This document shows, piece by piece, positions 6,894 to 17,669 of a stretch of 64,000 bases of DNA; the stretch's first letter is position 1; the number at the start of each line of letters is the position of its first letter. The notes under the pieces were generated by a model. The model saw nothing but the letters and a program-made list of their open reading frames with translations. It was not told the DNA's origin and did not search any database. The stretch is from Pontibacter chinhatensis (GTDB lineage Bacteria > Bacteroidota > Bacteroidia > Cytophagales > Hymenobacteraceae): the NCBI RefSeq assembly GCF_900113285.1, contig NZ_FOOT01000002.1, positions 806,001 through 870,000 on the forward strand. The letters run 5' to 3'. Position numbers and translations under genes: made by a program.

Positions 6894-8238
6894 GCGTCTG
6901 GAGCTCGGGCTGTTGGTCCGGTTTATACTTTTGCTGGGCATGATGTTCGTCACGCTCCAGTACCTGACGCAGTATACCTGGCTGCAGGTAACATCAGGCG
7001 TACTTATCATGCTGGCACAAGTATGGGAGATGGCGCGCTATGTAACCCGCAGCAACAACGAGTTGGCCAGGTTCCTGGAGGCCGTGAAGCAGCGCGATTT
7101 TACCCAGCGCTTTAACGAGCACAGCAATTCCTCGCTGCAGGAGCTGCACAAGGCCTTTAATCTCATCAACGATACCTTCCGGCAACTGCACATCGAGCGC
7201 GAGGCGCAGTTCCAGTACATGCAAACCATCCTGCAGCTAGTAGATACTGGAATTATCGCAGTAGATGCCGAAACCGGCGAAGTGGAGTGGGTGAACGACG
7301 CTTTTAAAAAGATGCTGGGCCTGCCATACCTTAAAAGTATAAACAGCCTGGAGAACCGCTACCCTGCCCTGCACGAGTCGTTGCAGAGTATAAAATCCGG
7401 CGAAAGTATACTTGTGAAGCTGAAGCTACCTGCCGGACAGGCACAGCTGCTGGTGTCGGCCACGGCCTTTACCATGCAGCACCGCGACCTGCTGCTTATC
7501 GTGCTCAAAAACGTGAGCGCCACCGTAGATGCCACCGAAACCGAGGCCTGGCAAAAACTGCTGCGTGTGATGACGCACGAGATCATGAACTCGGTGGCCC
7601 CTATTGCCTCGCTGGCCGACACGCTGAGCAAGCACCTGCACCTGGAGCGCGAGCGTTATACTTCCGAGCCGGATGCCCCCGTGGATTTAGAGCTGCTGGA
7701 AGACACTGAAGAAGGTATCGGCATCATTAAAAAGCGCAGTGAGGGCCTGTTGCGCTTCACGCAGTTTTACCGCAACCTCAACAAGCAGCAGCACCTGAAC
7801 CTGACTACCATTTACGTGCAGGAGCTTTTTAAAAGTATAGATGCCCTCATGCGCCCGCGCCTGAAGGAAGACGGCATCAGCTATACTTGTAAAGTAACGC
7901 CTACTGACCTAACAGTCACCGGCGACGTGAGCCTGCTGGAGCAAGTACTCATCAACCTGGTAACCAACGCCCAGCGGGCCGTGCAGGGGCGGCCCTCCCC
8001 TGAAATTATACTTGTAGCCAAACAACAGGACAGCAAAGTAACCATTGAAGTACATGACAACGGCACCGGCATACCCGAGGAACTGCTAGAGAATATTTTC
8101 ATCCCCTTCTTCACCTCGCACAAAGAAGGCTCGGGCATCGGTCTGAGCCTGTCCAAGCACATCATGCACCTGCACAAAGGAAGTATAAACGTGGAGAGCG
8201 AAGAGGGCGTGGGCAGTACCTTTACACTGGTATTCTGA
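6883..8238 (+). CDS. Membrane sensor histidine kinase partner of the NtrC-type regulator
   Basis: 451 residues. Two N-terminal TM helices (about 8-28 and 34-52) are separated by only a few residues, so there is almost no periplasmic sensor. A PAS-like region follows (about 110-220, with TGIIAVDAETGEVEWVNDAF). The dimerisation H-box is MTHEIMNSVAPI with His232. The ATPase domain has the N-box (INLVTNAQRAV), G1 (HDNGTGIP) and G2 (GSGIGLSLSKHIMHLH). It resembles NtrY-like kinases. ATG 6883 lies inside the end of the regulator gene, which implies translational coupling. It likely senses a membrane or cytoplasmic cue and phosphorylates Asp57 of the upstream regulator. The signal itself is unknown. 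Confidence 0.93.
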   Translation: MISKRLELGLLVRFILLLGMMFVTLQYLTQYTWLQVTSGVLIMLAQVWEMARYVTRSNNELARFLEAVKQRDFTQRFNEHSNSSLQELHKAFNLINDTFRQLHIEREAQFQYMQTILQLVDTGIIAVDAETGEVEWVNDAFKKMLGLPYLKSINSLENRYPALHESLQSIKSGESILVKLKLPAGQAQLLVSATAFTMQHRDLLLIVLKNVSATVDATETEAWQKLLRVMTHEIMNSVAPIASLADTLSKHLHLERERYTSEPDAPVDLELLEDTEEGIGIIKKRSEGLLRFTQFYRNLNKQQHLNLTTIYVQELFKSIDALMRPRLKEDGISYTCKVTPTDLTVTGDVSLLEQVLINLVTNAQRAVQGRPSPEIILVAKQQDSKVTIEVHDNGTGIPEELLENIFIPFFTSHKEGSGIGLSLSKHIMHLHKGSINVESEEGVGSTFTLVF

Positions 8239-8430
8239 TCCTGCTGATGCCATGCTCTCTCCGGCTTCCGGCAAAGTAGCCATACTTCTAAAAGTCCTAA
8301 ATCAATTTAACTATACTTATGCGATTATAGATTTTTCAAAGCATGATATAGATATTATTTATAAACATAAAGGGTACACATAGAGTATATCGGTATAGTT
8401 AACGTATTCATCATCAACCGGTATCGCGCT

Positions 8431-10056
<1,626 letters not shown>

Positions 10057-10094
10057 GCTTTCCGTAGCACGATTCTATACTTTTTATTTATAAG

Positions 10095-10125
10095 CAAAGG
10101 CAGCCGCAAAAAGCGGCTGCCTTTG
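10095..10125 (+). terminator. Hairpin terminator after the catalase gene
   Basis: Arms CAAAGGCAGCCGC (10095-10107) and GCGGCTGCCTTTG (10113-10125) with an AAAAA loop, followed by TTGTT. Confidence 0.85.
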
Positions 10126-10351
10126 TTGTTATACTCCCCTGCTGTTGCAGAATGGCCAATAGCTTCCCAAAAGCTTGTGTACTGCACCCCGGCAAGTCTC
10201 TTTCCTGCCAGCTTCTGATATAACTTTATAGTAATTCATAAATATTCAGGCACAGCATCACAGGAAAATGCTACAAATGCTTACTTTAGCCCCTTAAACT
10301 GGCACTGCGATCTGCTGCTTGGCCAGTTTGGGAATACATACTCTGAACACT

Positions 10352-11368
10352 ATGAAAAAACATTACCGGACCGAAGATAACTGTCTGAACTGCGGGGCCA
10401 CTGTGGCAGGCAAATTCTGCTCGGAGTGCGGGCAAGAGAACCTGGAACTGCGTGAGAATTTTCTGCACTTGGCCATGCACAGCGTGGGGCACTATTTTCA
10501 CTTCGAGTCGAAGTTCTTCAGCAGCATGGTTCCGCTTTTCACGAAGCCCGGATTTCTTACCAAAGAGTATTTTGCCGGCAGGCGCGCCTCCTACCTCAGC
10601 CCTATCAGCATGTACATCTTCATCAGCATCGTGTTTTTCTTCCTGTTCACGGCCAATACCAACATCAACAGAAACAACCTTGTGGAGGATGTTACGCCTG
10701 AAGAAAAGGCTGAAGCCCAGGAAATAATTGGCAGTTTGAAGGGACCTTTGAGCGGAAGGGCGCTTGAGAAAGCAGGAAATCATACTTCGCTCGCCGCCCT
10801 GGGCCAACCAACAGGCGTGGCAGACACTACCCTGCAGGCCGAAACCATTGGCGAGGCTATTGCTGCGGCAGACAAGAAAGGCAAAGACGAGCTGCGCATA
10901 GATATAGGAGAAGATAACGCTTTTGTACAATCTTTAACTGCTAAGCTGAAAAAGGTAATGAGCGACGAACTGAGCCTTGCCCTCTTCAAAAACAAGCTTG
11001 TCGGCCACTTCCCGAAGGTTATGTTCCTGCTGCTGCCCCTGTTTGCCCTTATCCTGAAGCTGGTAAACTGGCGGTCCTCCAAATACTACGTGGAACACCT
11101 GATTTACTCTATCCATGTGCACTCGTTCCTGTTCCTGTTTGGCTCCATTCTGATTTTGCTGGGCTGGCTCCTGCCCTCCCTGTCGGAATACTTTATATTT
11201 CTGGGCGTTTTGGGGGCTATGTGGTACATCTACAGGTCGATGCGCAATACCTACAAAGGGTCGCGGTGGATGACAGTGTCGAAGGTGGTTGTGCTATTCT
11301 TCGCCTACAGCACCCTCTTTACTATCTGCGCACTTTTGGTCGTGGGTGCCACCCTGTACACGATGTAA
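10352..11368 (+). CDS. DUF3667-type membrane protein with N-terminal zinc ribbon
   Basis: 338 residues from ATG 10352; an in-frame TTG at 10319 is less likely because the conserved part starts at MKKHYRTEDN. The N-terminus has a four-cysteine zinc ribbon (CLNCGATVAGKFCSECGQ). The conserved motif FFSSMVPLFTKPGFLTKEYF...RASYLSPISMYIFISIVFFF follows, typical of the Bacteroidota DUF3667 family. A long charged loop (about 100-210) separates the first TM segment from three or four C-terminal helices. Molecular function is unknown. No obvious operon partner; dnaX follows after a repeat-rich spacer. Confidence 0.8.
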   Translation: MKKHYRTEDNCLNCGATVAGKFCSECGQENLELRENFLHLAMHSVGHYFHFESKFFSSMVPLFTKPGFLTKEYFAGRRASYLSPISMYIFISIVFFFLFTANTNINRNNLVEDVTPEEKAEAQEIIGSLKGPLSGRALEKAGNHTSLAALGQPTGVADTTLQAETIGEAIAAADKKGKDELRIDIGEDNAFVQSLTAKLKKVMSDELSLALFKNKLVGHFPKVMFLLLPLFALILKLVNWRSSKYYVEHLIYSIHVHSFLFLFGSILILLGWLLPSLSEYFIFLGVLGAMWYIYRSMRNTYKGSRWMTVSKVVVLFFAYSTLFTICALLVVGATLYTM

Positions 11369-11389
11369 GCCAGAGGAAAGTATAACTTT

Positions 11390-11495
11390 CTAACTCTAGA
11401 GACGCAAAGTATTGCGTCTCTACAACTCTTTGACTCTTAAACTCTCTAACTCCTTAACTCCTAAACTCTCTACCTCTTAAACTCCCAAACTTTCT
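11390..11495. repeat. Low-complexity AACTC-type tract with an 11-bp hairpin, upstream of dnaX
   Basis: Contains a perfect hairpin TAGAGACGCAA-AGTA-TTGCGTCTCTA (11397-11422), then a strand-biased run of variants of AACTCTCTAACTCCT up to about 11490. A very similar tract and hairpin occur at 27872-28150 before the endonuclease V gene. Confidence 0.75.
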
Positions 11496-11517
11496 CCCAT
11501 CTGAGCTTCGGATTGAT

Positions 11518-11525
11518 TATCTTTG
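11518..11525 (+). promoter_or_regulatory. TAnnTTTG promoter box at the dnaX start codon
   Basis: TATCTTTG fits the Bacteroidota -7 consensus. It ends only 6 nt before ATG 11532, so transcription from it would begin at or about the start codon (leaderless mRNA). No clear -33 TTTG is present at 19 nt upstream. Confidence 0.4.
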
Positions 11526-11531
11526 TATGCA

Positions 11532-13370
11532 ATGGAGAACTTTGTAGTATCAGCGCGTAAATATCGCCCGGCCACGTTCGATAGCGTCGTGGGGCAGCAC
11601 CACATCACCAACACCCTTAAAAACGCCATCAGCAGCAAGCACCTGGCGCAGGCTTTCCTTTTCTGCGGTCCGCGTGGGGTGGGTAAAACTACCTGTGCCC
11701 GTATTTTGGCTAAAACGATTAACTGCCAGAACATTACTCCGGAGGTAGAGGCCTGCAACGAGTGCGAATCCTGCCGCAGCTTTAACTCCAACAGCTCCTT
11801 TAACATTCACGAGCTCGATGCCGCCTCCAACAACTCGGTAGAGGACATCCGAAACCTGGTGGAGCAAGTGCGCTATGCCCCTCAGACCGGAAAGTATAAA
11901 ATCTACATCATAGACGAGGTGCACATGCTCTCCAACCAGGCCTTCAACGCTTTTCTGAAGACCCTGGAGGAGCCGCCTTCGTACGCCATTTTTATATTGG
12001 CCACCACCGAGCGCCACAAGATTATCCCCACCATACTTTCGCGCTGCCAGATCTTTGACTTCAACCGCATCCGGATTGAGGACATGGTGCGCCACTTGGG
12101 CAACATCGCACAAAAGGAAAGTATACAGGCTGAGCCTGATGCCCTGCACCTGATTTCGCAGAAAGCGGACGGTGCCCTGCGCGATGCCCTCTCGATCTTC
12201 GACCAGATGGTGACCTTCTCGGGCCACAACGTAACGTACAAGGCCACGGTTGAGAACCTGCACATACTTGATTACGACTATTATTTCCGGCTCACGGACC
12301 ACTTGCTGGCGCAGAACCTGCCCGGCTCGCTGCTGCTGTTCGACGAGATCCTGAAGAACGGATTTGATGCGCATAACTTCCTGATCGGCATTGCGGAGCA
12401 TTTCCGAAGCCTGCTGGTGTGCAAAGACCCGCAAACCATACAGCTGCTGGAGGTATCGGACAACATCAAAGCCAAGTATGCCGAGCAATCGCAGAAGGCT
12501 TCTGTTTCGTTCCTGCTCTCGGGCCTGAACCTGGTAAGCACCTGCGACACCAACTATAAGAGCAGCAAAAACCAGCGCCTCCACGTGGAGCTGTGCCTGA
12601 TGAAGCTGGCCCACCTGAATGCGGCCCTGAACTTTGCCCAGGAGGGATCAGAACCAAAAAAAGCTAAGGTAGCGGCTCCGGCACCAGCCTCTACCAGTGC
12701 AAACGGTGCCACCGCCCCTGCCGCTACACCTTCGGCACAGTTGCAGCAGCCCGTGTCCGCCAGCAGCGTGCCATCGGAGCGACTGCAGCAAGCGCCGCAG
12801 CCACAGCAGGTAACACCAGAGGCACAGCTTGCTCCGCCTAAGGCCGCTGCGCCCGCTCCGGAGAAGCCGCGCCCAGGCGTACAGCTGCCTCCACCGAAGA
12901 AGCTGGGCAAACTGCCCAGCCTGAAAGACCTGCAAAACCCACAGGTGGCCGTGGCGAGTGTGGCTGTTGCAGAGGAAGAGGACGAAGGAAGCTACGGCGC
13001 TATTGTGCCGGTGGATGAGGCCAGGTTGAAGACGGTGTGGCACAGCATTCTCCGCCGCAAGAAGGCCGAGAACATGATGGATTACACGCTCCTCAACCGG
13101 CAGTACCACATCAGCCCCGACAACGAGATCGTTCTTCAGCTGGAAAACCATGTGCTAATGGACCAGTTCACGGCTTTGCGCCCCGACATATTGCGCGAGC
13201 TGAAGCAGCAACTGGGCAACCGAAGTATACAACTGCGCGCTGAAGTGGTGGAAGTACAGGACGAGGGCCGGAAACTCTATACTTCGGCAGACAAATTTAA
13301 CTACCTGTCTGAAAAGTACCCGGTGCTCATCGATCTGAAACAACGTTTCGGCCTGGACGCTGATTTTTAG
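11532..13370 (+). CDS. dnaX: DNA polymerase III subunits gamma/tau
   Basis: 612 residues from ATG 11532 (MENFVVSARKYRPATFDSVVGQ region); a TTG at 11523 is an unlikely start. The clamp-loader AAA+ ATPase loads the sliding clamp onto primed DNA. Walker A is GPRGVGKTTCARI. The zinc module has CNECESCRSF plus the preceding Cys of NCQN. Walker B is IIDEVHML and sensor 1 is ILATTERHKI. Residues about 375-490 form a Pro/Ala/Gln-rich linker, then a C-terminal tau-type domain (VWHSILRRKKAENMMDYTLLN). It is preceded by a low-complexity tract and a TAnnTTTG box. No recR or ybaB homologue lies next to it. Confidence 0.96.
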   Translation: MENFVVSARKYRPATFDSVVGQHHITNTLKNAISSKHLAQAFLFCGPRGVGKTTCARILAKTINCQNITPEVEACNECESCRSFNSNSSFNIHELDAASNNSVEDIRNLVEQVRYAPQTGKYKIYIIDEVHMLSNQAFNAFLKTLEEPPSYAIFILATTERHKIIPTILSRCQIFDFNRIRIEDMVRHLGNIAQKESIQAEPDALHLISQKADGALRDALSIFDQMVTFSGHNVTYKATVENLHILDYDYYFRLTDHLLAQNLPGSLLLFDEILKNGFDAHNFLIGIAEHFRSLLVCKDPQTIQLLEVSDNIKAKYAEQSQKASVSFLLSGLNLVSTCDTNYKSSKNQRLHVELCLMKLAHLNAALNFAQEGSEPKKAKVAAPAPASTSANGATAPAATPSAQLQQPVSASSVPSERLQQAPQPQQVTPEAQLAPPKAAAPAPEKPRPGVQLPPPKKLGKLPSLKDLQNPQVAVASVAVAEEEDEGSYGAIVPVDEARLKTVWHSILRRKKAENMMDYTLLNRQYHISPDNEIVLQLENHVLMDQFTALRPDILRELKQQLGNRSIQLRAEVVEVQDEGRKLYTSADKFNYLSEKYPVLIDLKQRFGLDADF

Positions 13371-14134
13371 AATTGCTGTTGTTACCCCACCCCAACCCTC
13401 CCCTAAAAGCAGGGGAGGGAGATTTATGCAGAGCCGGGTCCAACCACCCCTACCCCTCCTTAGCTAAGGCGGGGAGTTTTATTGCTTGGACTGAAGTATA
13501 AGTTTCATAGCTGCAGAAGTATAACCCACCCCAGCCCCTCCGAGGAGGGGAGTCTGTTTTTGCTTATGCTAAAGTATAAGTTTCATAGCAAACGTATTAA
13601 CACCCCTATTGAGCTTTGCTCGCAAGTTTCGAACTCCCGTTCTCGCTTGTCCTCAAGGGGACAGCTCTGAATTACTAATTTATACTTTCCTTTCCAGTAG
13701 CAGCGGCTATCGAACCTATTCCCAGCCTTTGGGTTGAGCGCCTTGTGGATGTTGCGGTGCCCGAAGGGCAGCCCGCAGCGGAGCGAGGAGCAGCTTCAGA
13801 CACACCGCGCGATGCCCGAAGGCGAGGCCTCCCGGCCTAGGAGGGTAGAAAGTAGGAGATGAAACTATAGGTATGTAAGGCTAGAGGATGAACGGGAGCT
13901 AGCAAGGATAGCTTGGTTCCAGTGGAAAGAAGCGGTAGCTATAGGAAGTATAAACCGGTAAGTATAAAAGTATGGTGTACGCGGACTTGGAAATCCGCAG
14001 CAGAGAAGGTCCCGGACAAGGATGTCTGGAACAGCGGGAATGGCAGCAAGTATAAAGTATAACAGAAGCAAAAAAGAACACATGTTATTTAAACAAAATC
14101 CTACTATCTTTATAAAAACTACATCATCAAAACT
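13371..14134. repeat. Intergenic island of palindromic repeats, no gene
   Basis: This 764-nt spacer holds several C-rich palindromes: CCCTCCCCT-AAAAGC-AGGGGAGGG (about 13396-13419), CCCCTCCTTAGCTAAGGCGG-type (about 13454-13474) and CCCCTCC-GA-GGAGGGG (about 13536-13551). An exact 18-bp direct repeat AAGTATAAGTTTCATAGC lies at 13494-13511 and 13572-13589. The stretch 13730-13850 is GC-rich and looks like a further repeat unit (GCCCGAAGGGC and GCCCGAAGGCG motifs). Around 13980-14000 there is GCGGACTTGGAAATCCGC. A long minus-strand open frame through here is a by-product of base composition. The last about 70 nt are AT-rich and probably hold the promoter of the peptidase gene. Confidence 0.7.
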
Positions 14135-17095
14135 ATGGCGATAAAAAGAGGTTCCTCTTTGCTGTTGCTTGCGCTGGGCCTTACGTTCACGCAATGCAAA
14201 AACGAAGCATACCAAACCCAATCCACCCCTGATACGGCTGTAACAGCGGCTGCAACCCCTGCCGAGAAGGAGTATAAGTACGAGACTGTCCCCAACGACC
14301 CGCTCAACGCCCGCATTTATACCTTGGACAATGGCTTGAAAGTATACTTGTCGGATTATGAAGAGGCGCCGCGCATCCAGACCTTTATTGCGGTGCGCGC
14401 CGGTTCTAAAAACGACCCGGCCGATGCCACTGGCCTGGCCCACTACCTGGAGCACATGGTGTTTAAAGGCACCACTGAGCTGGGCACCCGTGACTGGGAG
14501 AAAGAGAAAGTAGAGCTGGACAAGATAGAGGCACTGTACGAAAAGTATAGGACCACCAAAGACGAAGCCGCGCGCAAGAAAATCTACCACCAGATCGACT
14601 CTATCTCCGGCGTGGCCGCCACGTATGCCGTTGCCAACGAGTATGACAAGATCCTGGGCGCCATCGGAGCCAAAGGAACCAACGCCTATACTTGGGTAGA
14701 CCAGACGGTGTATACCAACGACATCCCGAGCAACCAACTGGAGCGCTGGATCGAGCTGGAGGCCGACCGTTTTGCCGACATGGTACCGCGTATTTTCCAT
14801 ACCGAACTGGAGGCCGTGTACGAAGAGAAAAACCGCACCCTGGACAGCGATGGCCGCAAAGTAGCTGAGGTCATTAACACCGCCCTTTTCCCGACGCACC
14901 AATATGGCACGCAGACCACGATTGGTACCATCGAGCACCTGAAAAACCCTTCTATCACCGAGATCAAGAAGTACTACACCAAGTACTACATCCCCAACAA
15001 CATGGCCATTGCCATGAGCGGCGACCTGGACTTTGACCAGACCATCCGCCTGATCGATAAGTACTGGGGAGGTATGGAGAAGCAGCCGGAGCCCGCCTTT
15101 ACCGTGGCACAGGAGCAGCCCATCCAGCAGCCGATTGTGAAAGAGGTGCTGGGGCCGGACGCGGAGAACGTATCGCTTGCCTTCCGTACGCCAGGCATCA
15201 ACGAAAGAGATGCGTTGGTAATCCAGATGATCAGCAATTTGCTCTACAACGGCCAGGCCGGCTTGATAGACCTGAACCTGAACCAGCAGCAGAAAGTGCT
15301 ACAGGCCTACGCCTACGACACGCCGATGAAAGACTACGGCACGTTCCGGATGACGGGCATGCCGCGCCAGGGCCAGACGCTGGACCAGGTACGCGACCTG
15401 TTGCTGCAGCAGCTGGAGCTGATCAAGAAAGGTTCTTTTGACGAGTCGCTGATACAGGCCGTGGTGAACAACGACAAAATCAACACCATGAAGGCCTACG
15501 AGGATAACAGCAACCGTGCGGATGCCTTCGTGACGTCCTTTATCTATGAAATGCCTTGGCAGAAGTTTGTGAACCGTCCGGCCGAGTTTGCCAAGATTAC
15601 GAAGCAGGACGTGATGGACGTGGCCAACAAGTACTTCGGCAACAACTACGTGCTGGTATACAAGAAAACCGGCAAAGACCCGAACGCCCAGAAAGTAGAG
15701 AAGCCGGCCATCACGCCGGTAGCCGTTAACCGCGATGCGCAGTCGGAGTACTACAAGACCTTTATGGCCAAGGAAGTACAGCCGCTGGAGCCGGTTTTTG
15801 TAGACTACACCAAAGACATCACCGAAACGAAACTGAAGCAGAACATCCCGCTGCTCTACACCAAAAACAAGGAAAACGGCCTGTTCCAGCTCTACTATAT
15901 CTTGGACATGGGCACCAACAACGACCCGAAACTGGGCATGGCCGTGAATTACCTCAAGTACCTGGGCACCGACAAGTATACGGCCGAGCAGCTGCAGAAG
16001 GAGTTTTACCAGCTGGGCACCTCGTTCGATGTGTTCTCCAGCGGCGACCAGGTATATGTGAGCCTGACAGGATTGGATGAGAACTTCGAGAAAGGCCTGA
16101 ACTTGTTTGAGAGCGTACTGGCCAACGCCAAGCCAGACCAACAGGCGCTCAACGACATGGTGGCTGGGGTACTGAAAGCCCGCGACGATGCCAAGAAAAA
16201 CAAAGGCATCATTCTGCAGCAGGCCATGATGAACTACGCCAAGTATGGCCCCAAAAACCCGTTTAACACCGTGCTGAGCGAGAAGCAGCTCAAGGCCCTG
16301 AAGCCGCAGGAACTGGTGAACATCATCAAGAGCATCCCGACCTACGAGCACCGTGTGCTATACTATGGTCCACGTGAAACAGAGAACCTGGTAGCAGCTT
16401 TGAACACCGGCCACAACGTACCGGCCAAACTCAAGCCGGTACCTGCAGAAGTAGTTTACCCAGAGCTGGACATCAAAGAGCCTACCGTGTACTGGGCCGA
16501 CTATAACATGGTACAGGCCGAGATGTTGTTCGTGAGCAAGTCGGTACCGTATAGCAAGGACATCATACCGGTAGTGCGCCTCTACAACGAGTACATGGGC
16601 GGCATCGTGTTCCAGGACCTGCGCGAGTCGAAGGCTCTGGCCTACTCTACTTACTCGTACTATGGCACGGCTTCCAAGAAAGAGCGCGCCAACTACCTGG
16701 TATCTTACATAGGGGCACAGGCCGATAAGCTGTCTGAGGCGATGGCGGGCATGCAGGCGCTGCTAACGGATATGCCGCTGGCCGACGCCAACTTCCAGAA
16801 CGCCCAGGCCGCCTTGCGCAACAGCATCTCTACCGAGCGCATCACCAAGTCCGGCATCCTCTTCGACTACGAACGTGCCAAGAAACTGGGCCTGAACTAT
16901 GACATCCGCCAGGACGTGTACCAAAGCGCCAACTCCATGACTTTCGACCAGCTGAAGGAGTTCCAGCAGAAGTATGTAAAAGCCCAGCCACAGGTTATAC
17001 TTGTGATCGGCTCTAAAGACAGACTTAACTTTAAGGATCTCGAGAAGTATGGCAAAGTAAAACAGCTGGATTTGGAAACGCTGTTTGGTTATTAG
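14135..17095 (+). CDS. M16-family zinc metallopeptidase, probable lipoprotein
   Basis: 986 residues, a full-length two-lobed pitrilysin/insulinase-type protease. The N-terminus has a signal sequence ending LLALGLTFTQC, where Cys can be lipidated (Q at -1 is unusual for a lipobox). The inverted zinc motif HxxEH is HYLEH in DATGLAHYLEHMVFKG, with the third ligand expected in LEAVYEEKNRTLD. The second, inactive half begins around residue 560 and includes RESKALAYSTYSYYG, the usual C-lobe signature. It probably degrades peptides in the periplasm or on the envelope. It is a single-gene unit ending in a hairpin at 17116-17152. Confidence 0.93.
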   Translation: MAIKRGSSLLLLALGLTFTQCKNEAYQTQSTPDTAVTAAATPAEKEYKYETVPNDPLNARIYTLDNGLKVYLSDYEEAPRIQTFIAVRAGSKNDPADATGLAHYLEHMVFKGTTELGTRDWEKEKVELDKIEALYEKYRTTKDEAARKKIYHQIDSISGVAATYAVANEYDKILGAIGAKGTNAYTWVDQTVYTNDIPSNQLERWIELEADRFADMVPRIFHTELEAVYEEKNRTLDSDGRKVAEVINTALFPTHQYGTQTTIGTIEHLKNPSITEIKKYYTKYYIPNNMAIAMSGDLDFDQTIRLIDKYWGGMEKQPEPAFTVAQEQPIQQPIVKEVLGPDAENVSLAFRTPGINERDALVIQMISNLLYNGQAGLIDLNLNQQQKVLQAYAYDTPMKDYGTFRMTGMPRQGQTLDQVRDLLLQQLELIKKGSFDESLIQAVVNNDKINTMKAYEDNSNRADAFVTSFIYEMPWQKFVNRPAEFAKITKQDVMDVANKYFGNNYVLVYKKTGKDPNAQKVEKPAITPVAVNRDAQSEYYKTFMAKEVQPLEPVFVDYTKDITETKLKQNIPLLYTKNKENGLFQLYYILDMGTNNDPKLGMAVNYLKYLGTDKYTAEQLQKEFYQLGTSFDVFSSGDQVYVSLTGLDENFEKGLNLFESVLANAKPDQQALNDMVAGVLKARDDAKKNKGIILQQAMMNYAKYGPKNPFNTVLSEKQLKALKPQELVNIIKSIPTYEHRVLYYGPRETENLVAALNTGHNVPAKLKPVPAEVVYPELDIKEPTVYWADYNMVQAEMLFVSKSVPYSKDIIPVVRLYNEYMGGIVFQDLRESKALAYSTYSYYGTASKKERANYLVSYIGAQADKLSEAMAGMQALLTDMPLADANFQNAQAALRNSISTERITKSGILFDYERAKKLGLNYDIRQDVYQSANSMTFDQLKEFQQKYVKAQPQVILVIGSKDRLNFKDLEKYGKVKQLDLETLFGY

Positions 17096-17115
17096 TATAG
17101 ACTTTAGACAAGTAT

Positions 17116-17152
17116 AAAAAAGCGGCAGCCATACTTTGGTTGCCGCTTTTTA
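17116..17152 (+). terminator. Hairpin terminator after the M16 peptidase gene
   Basis: AAAAAGCGGCAGCC and GGTTGCCGCTTTTT pair with one G-U, loop ATACTTT, followed by TATTTA. The rest of 17153-17420 shows no gene; it contains a small GGCCTG-TGG-CAGGCC palindrome near 17197. Confidence 0.85.
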
Positions 17153-17420
17153 TTTAGTACCGCTTCAGTAGCTATTTCTGGCAGCTCATTTATGTTGGCC
17201 TGTGGCAGGCCTTCATAGCTGCTGGCTGCCCTGCAGGTTTATAATTCGGATGGGCAGCCTAGACAGGATTTCCAGAGAAAACACCTGCTGGTCTGGTTTA
17301 TCGCTTTGCTGGTCTAATAGTGGTAACGCATGCGGCTGGACTTGCTATATTAGTACAGGCACCAGGCATTTAGCCACAGGCAGGCTTATGCGTACCAGAA
17401 ATAACCTAATGCTCCGGAAT

Positions 17421-17630
17421 ATGGAAAACAGGATGAATTACACCAAAGCGACAGTACTTCTCGTGACAGGCATCCTTGCTCTTGCAGCCTCGCTATGGCT
17501 GGGTGCCGAGAGTAAGGCCTATGGTTTTTTAATCGGGTATGGCTACGCGGCCTTGGGTGGCGGCGTTTTGGGGATGATGTATACTTACCTGAAGCGGCAA
17601 AAGCCTCCTAAGAGGGATGTTGCAAGTTAA
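17421..17630 (+). CDS. Small two-helix membrane protein
   Basis: 69 residues from ATG 17421; ATG 17433 (preceded by GGAAAACAGG) and ATG 17409 are alternative starts. Two hydrophobic segments (ATVLLVTGILALAASLWLGA and the glycine-rich GFLIGYGYAALGGGVLGMMY) are followed by a basic tail KRQKPPKRD, so the C-terminus is probably cytoplasmic. I do not recognise a family. It is isolated between the M16 peptidase terminator and the convergent NmrA-like gene. The open frame continues upstream to 17202, but that part is not membrane-protein-like and is probably untranslated. Confidence 0.5.
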   Translation: MENRMNYTKATVLLVTGILALAASLWLGAESKAYGFLIGYGYAALGGGVLGMMYTYLKRQKPPKRDVAS

Positions 17631-17669
17631 ATGCTGCATAAGCTATACTTATAAAGTATAGTTCCTTAC

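Noticed and set aside
11550-12614. Long minus-strand open frame in dnaX
   Set aside because: Antisense shadow of a well-supported gene with no recognisable domain.
13371-13600. CRISPR-like array of C-rich repeats
   Set aside because: Repeats differ in sequence and spacing, and no cas genes are present.
14135-14240. Truncated or frameshifted M16 peptidase
   Set aside because: The two-lobed 986-residue length, HxxEH and C-lobe motifs are complete.
13865-14938. 357-codon minus-strand open frame
   Set aside because: Overlaps the repeat island and the start of the M16 peptidase in antisense; no motifs, composition follows the real gene's codons.
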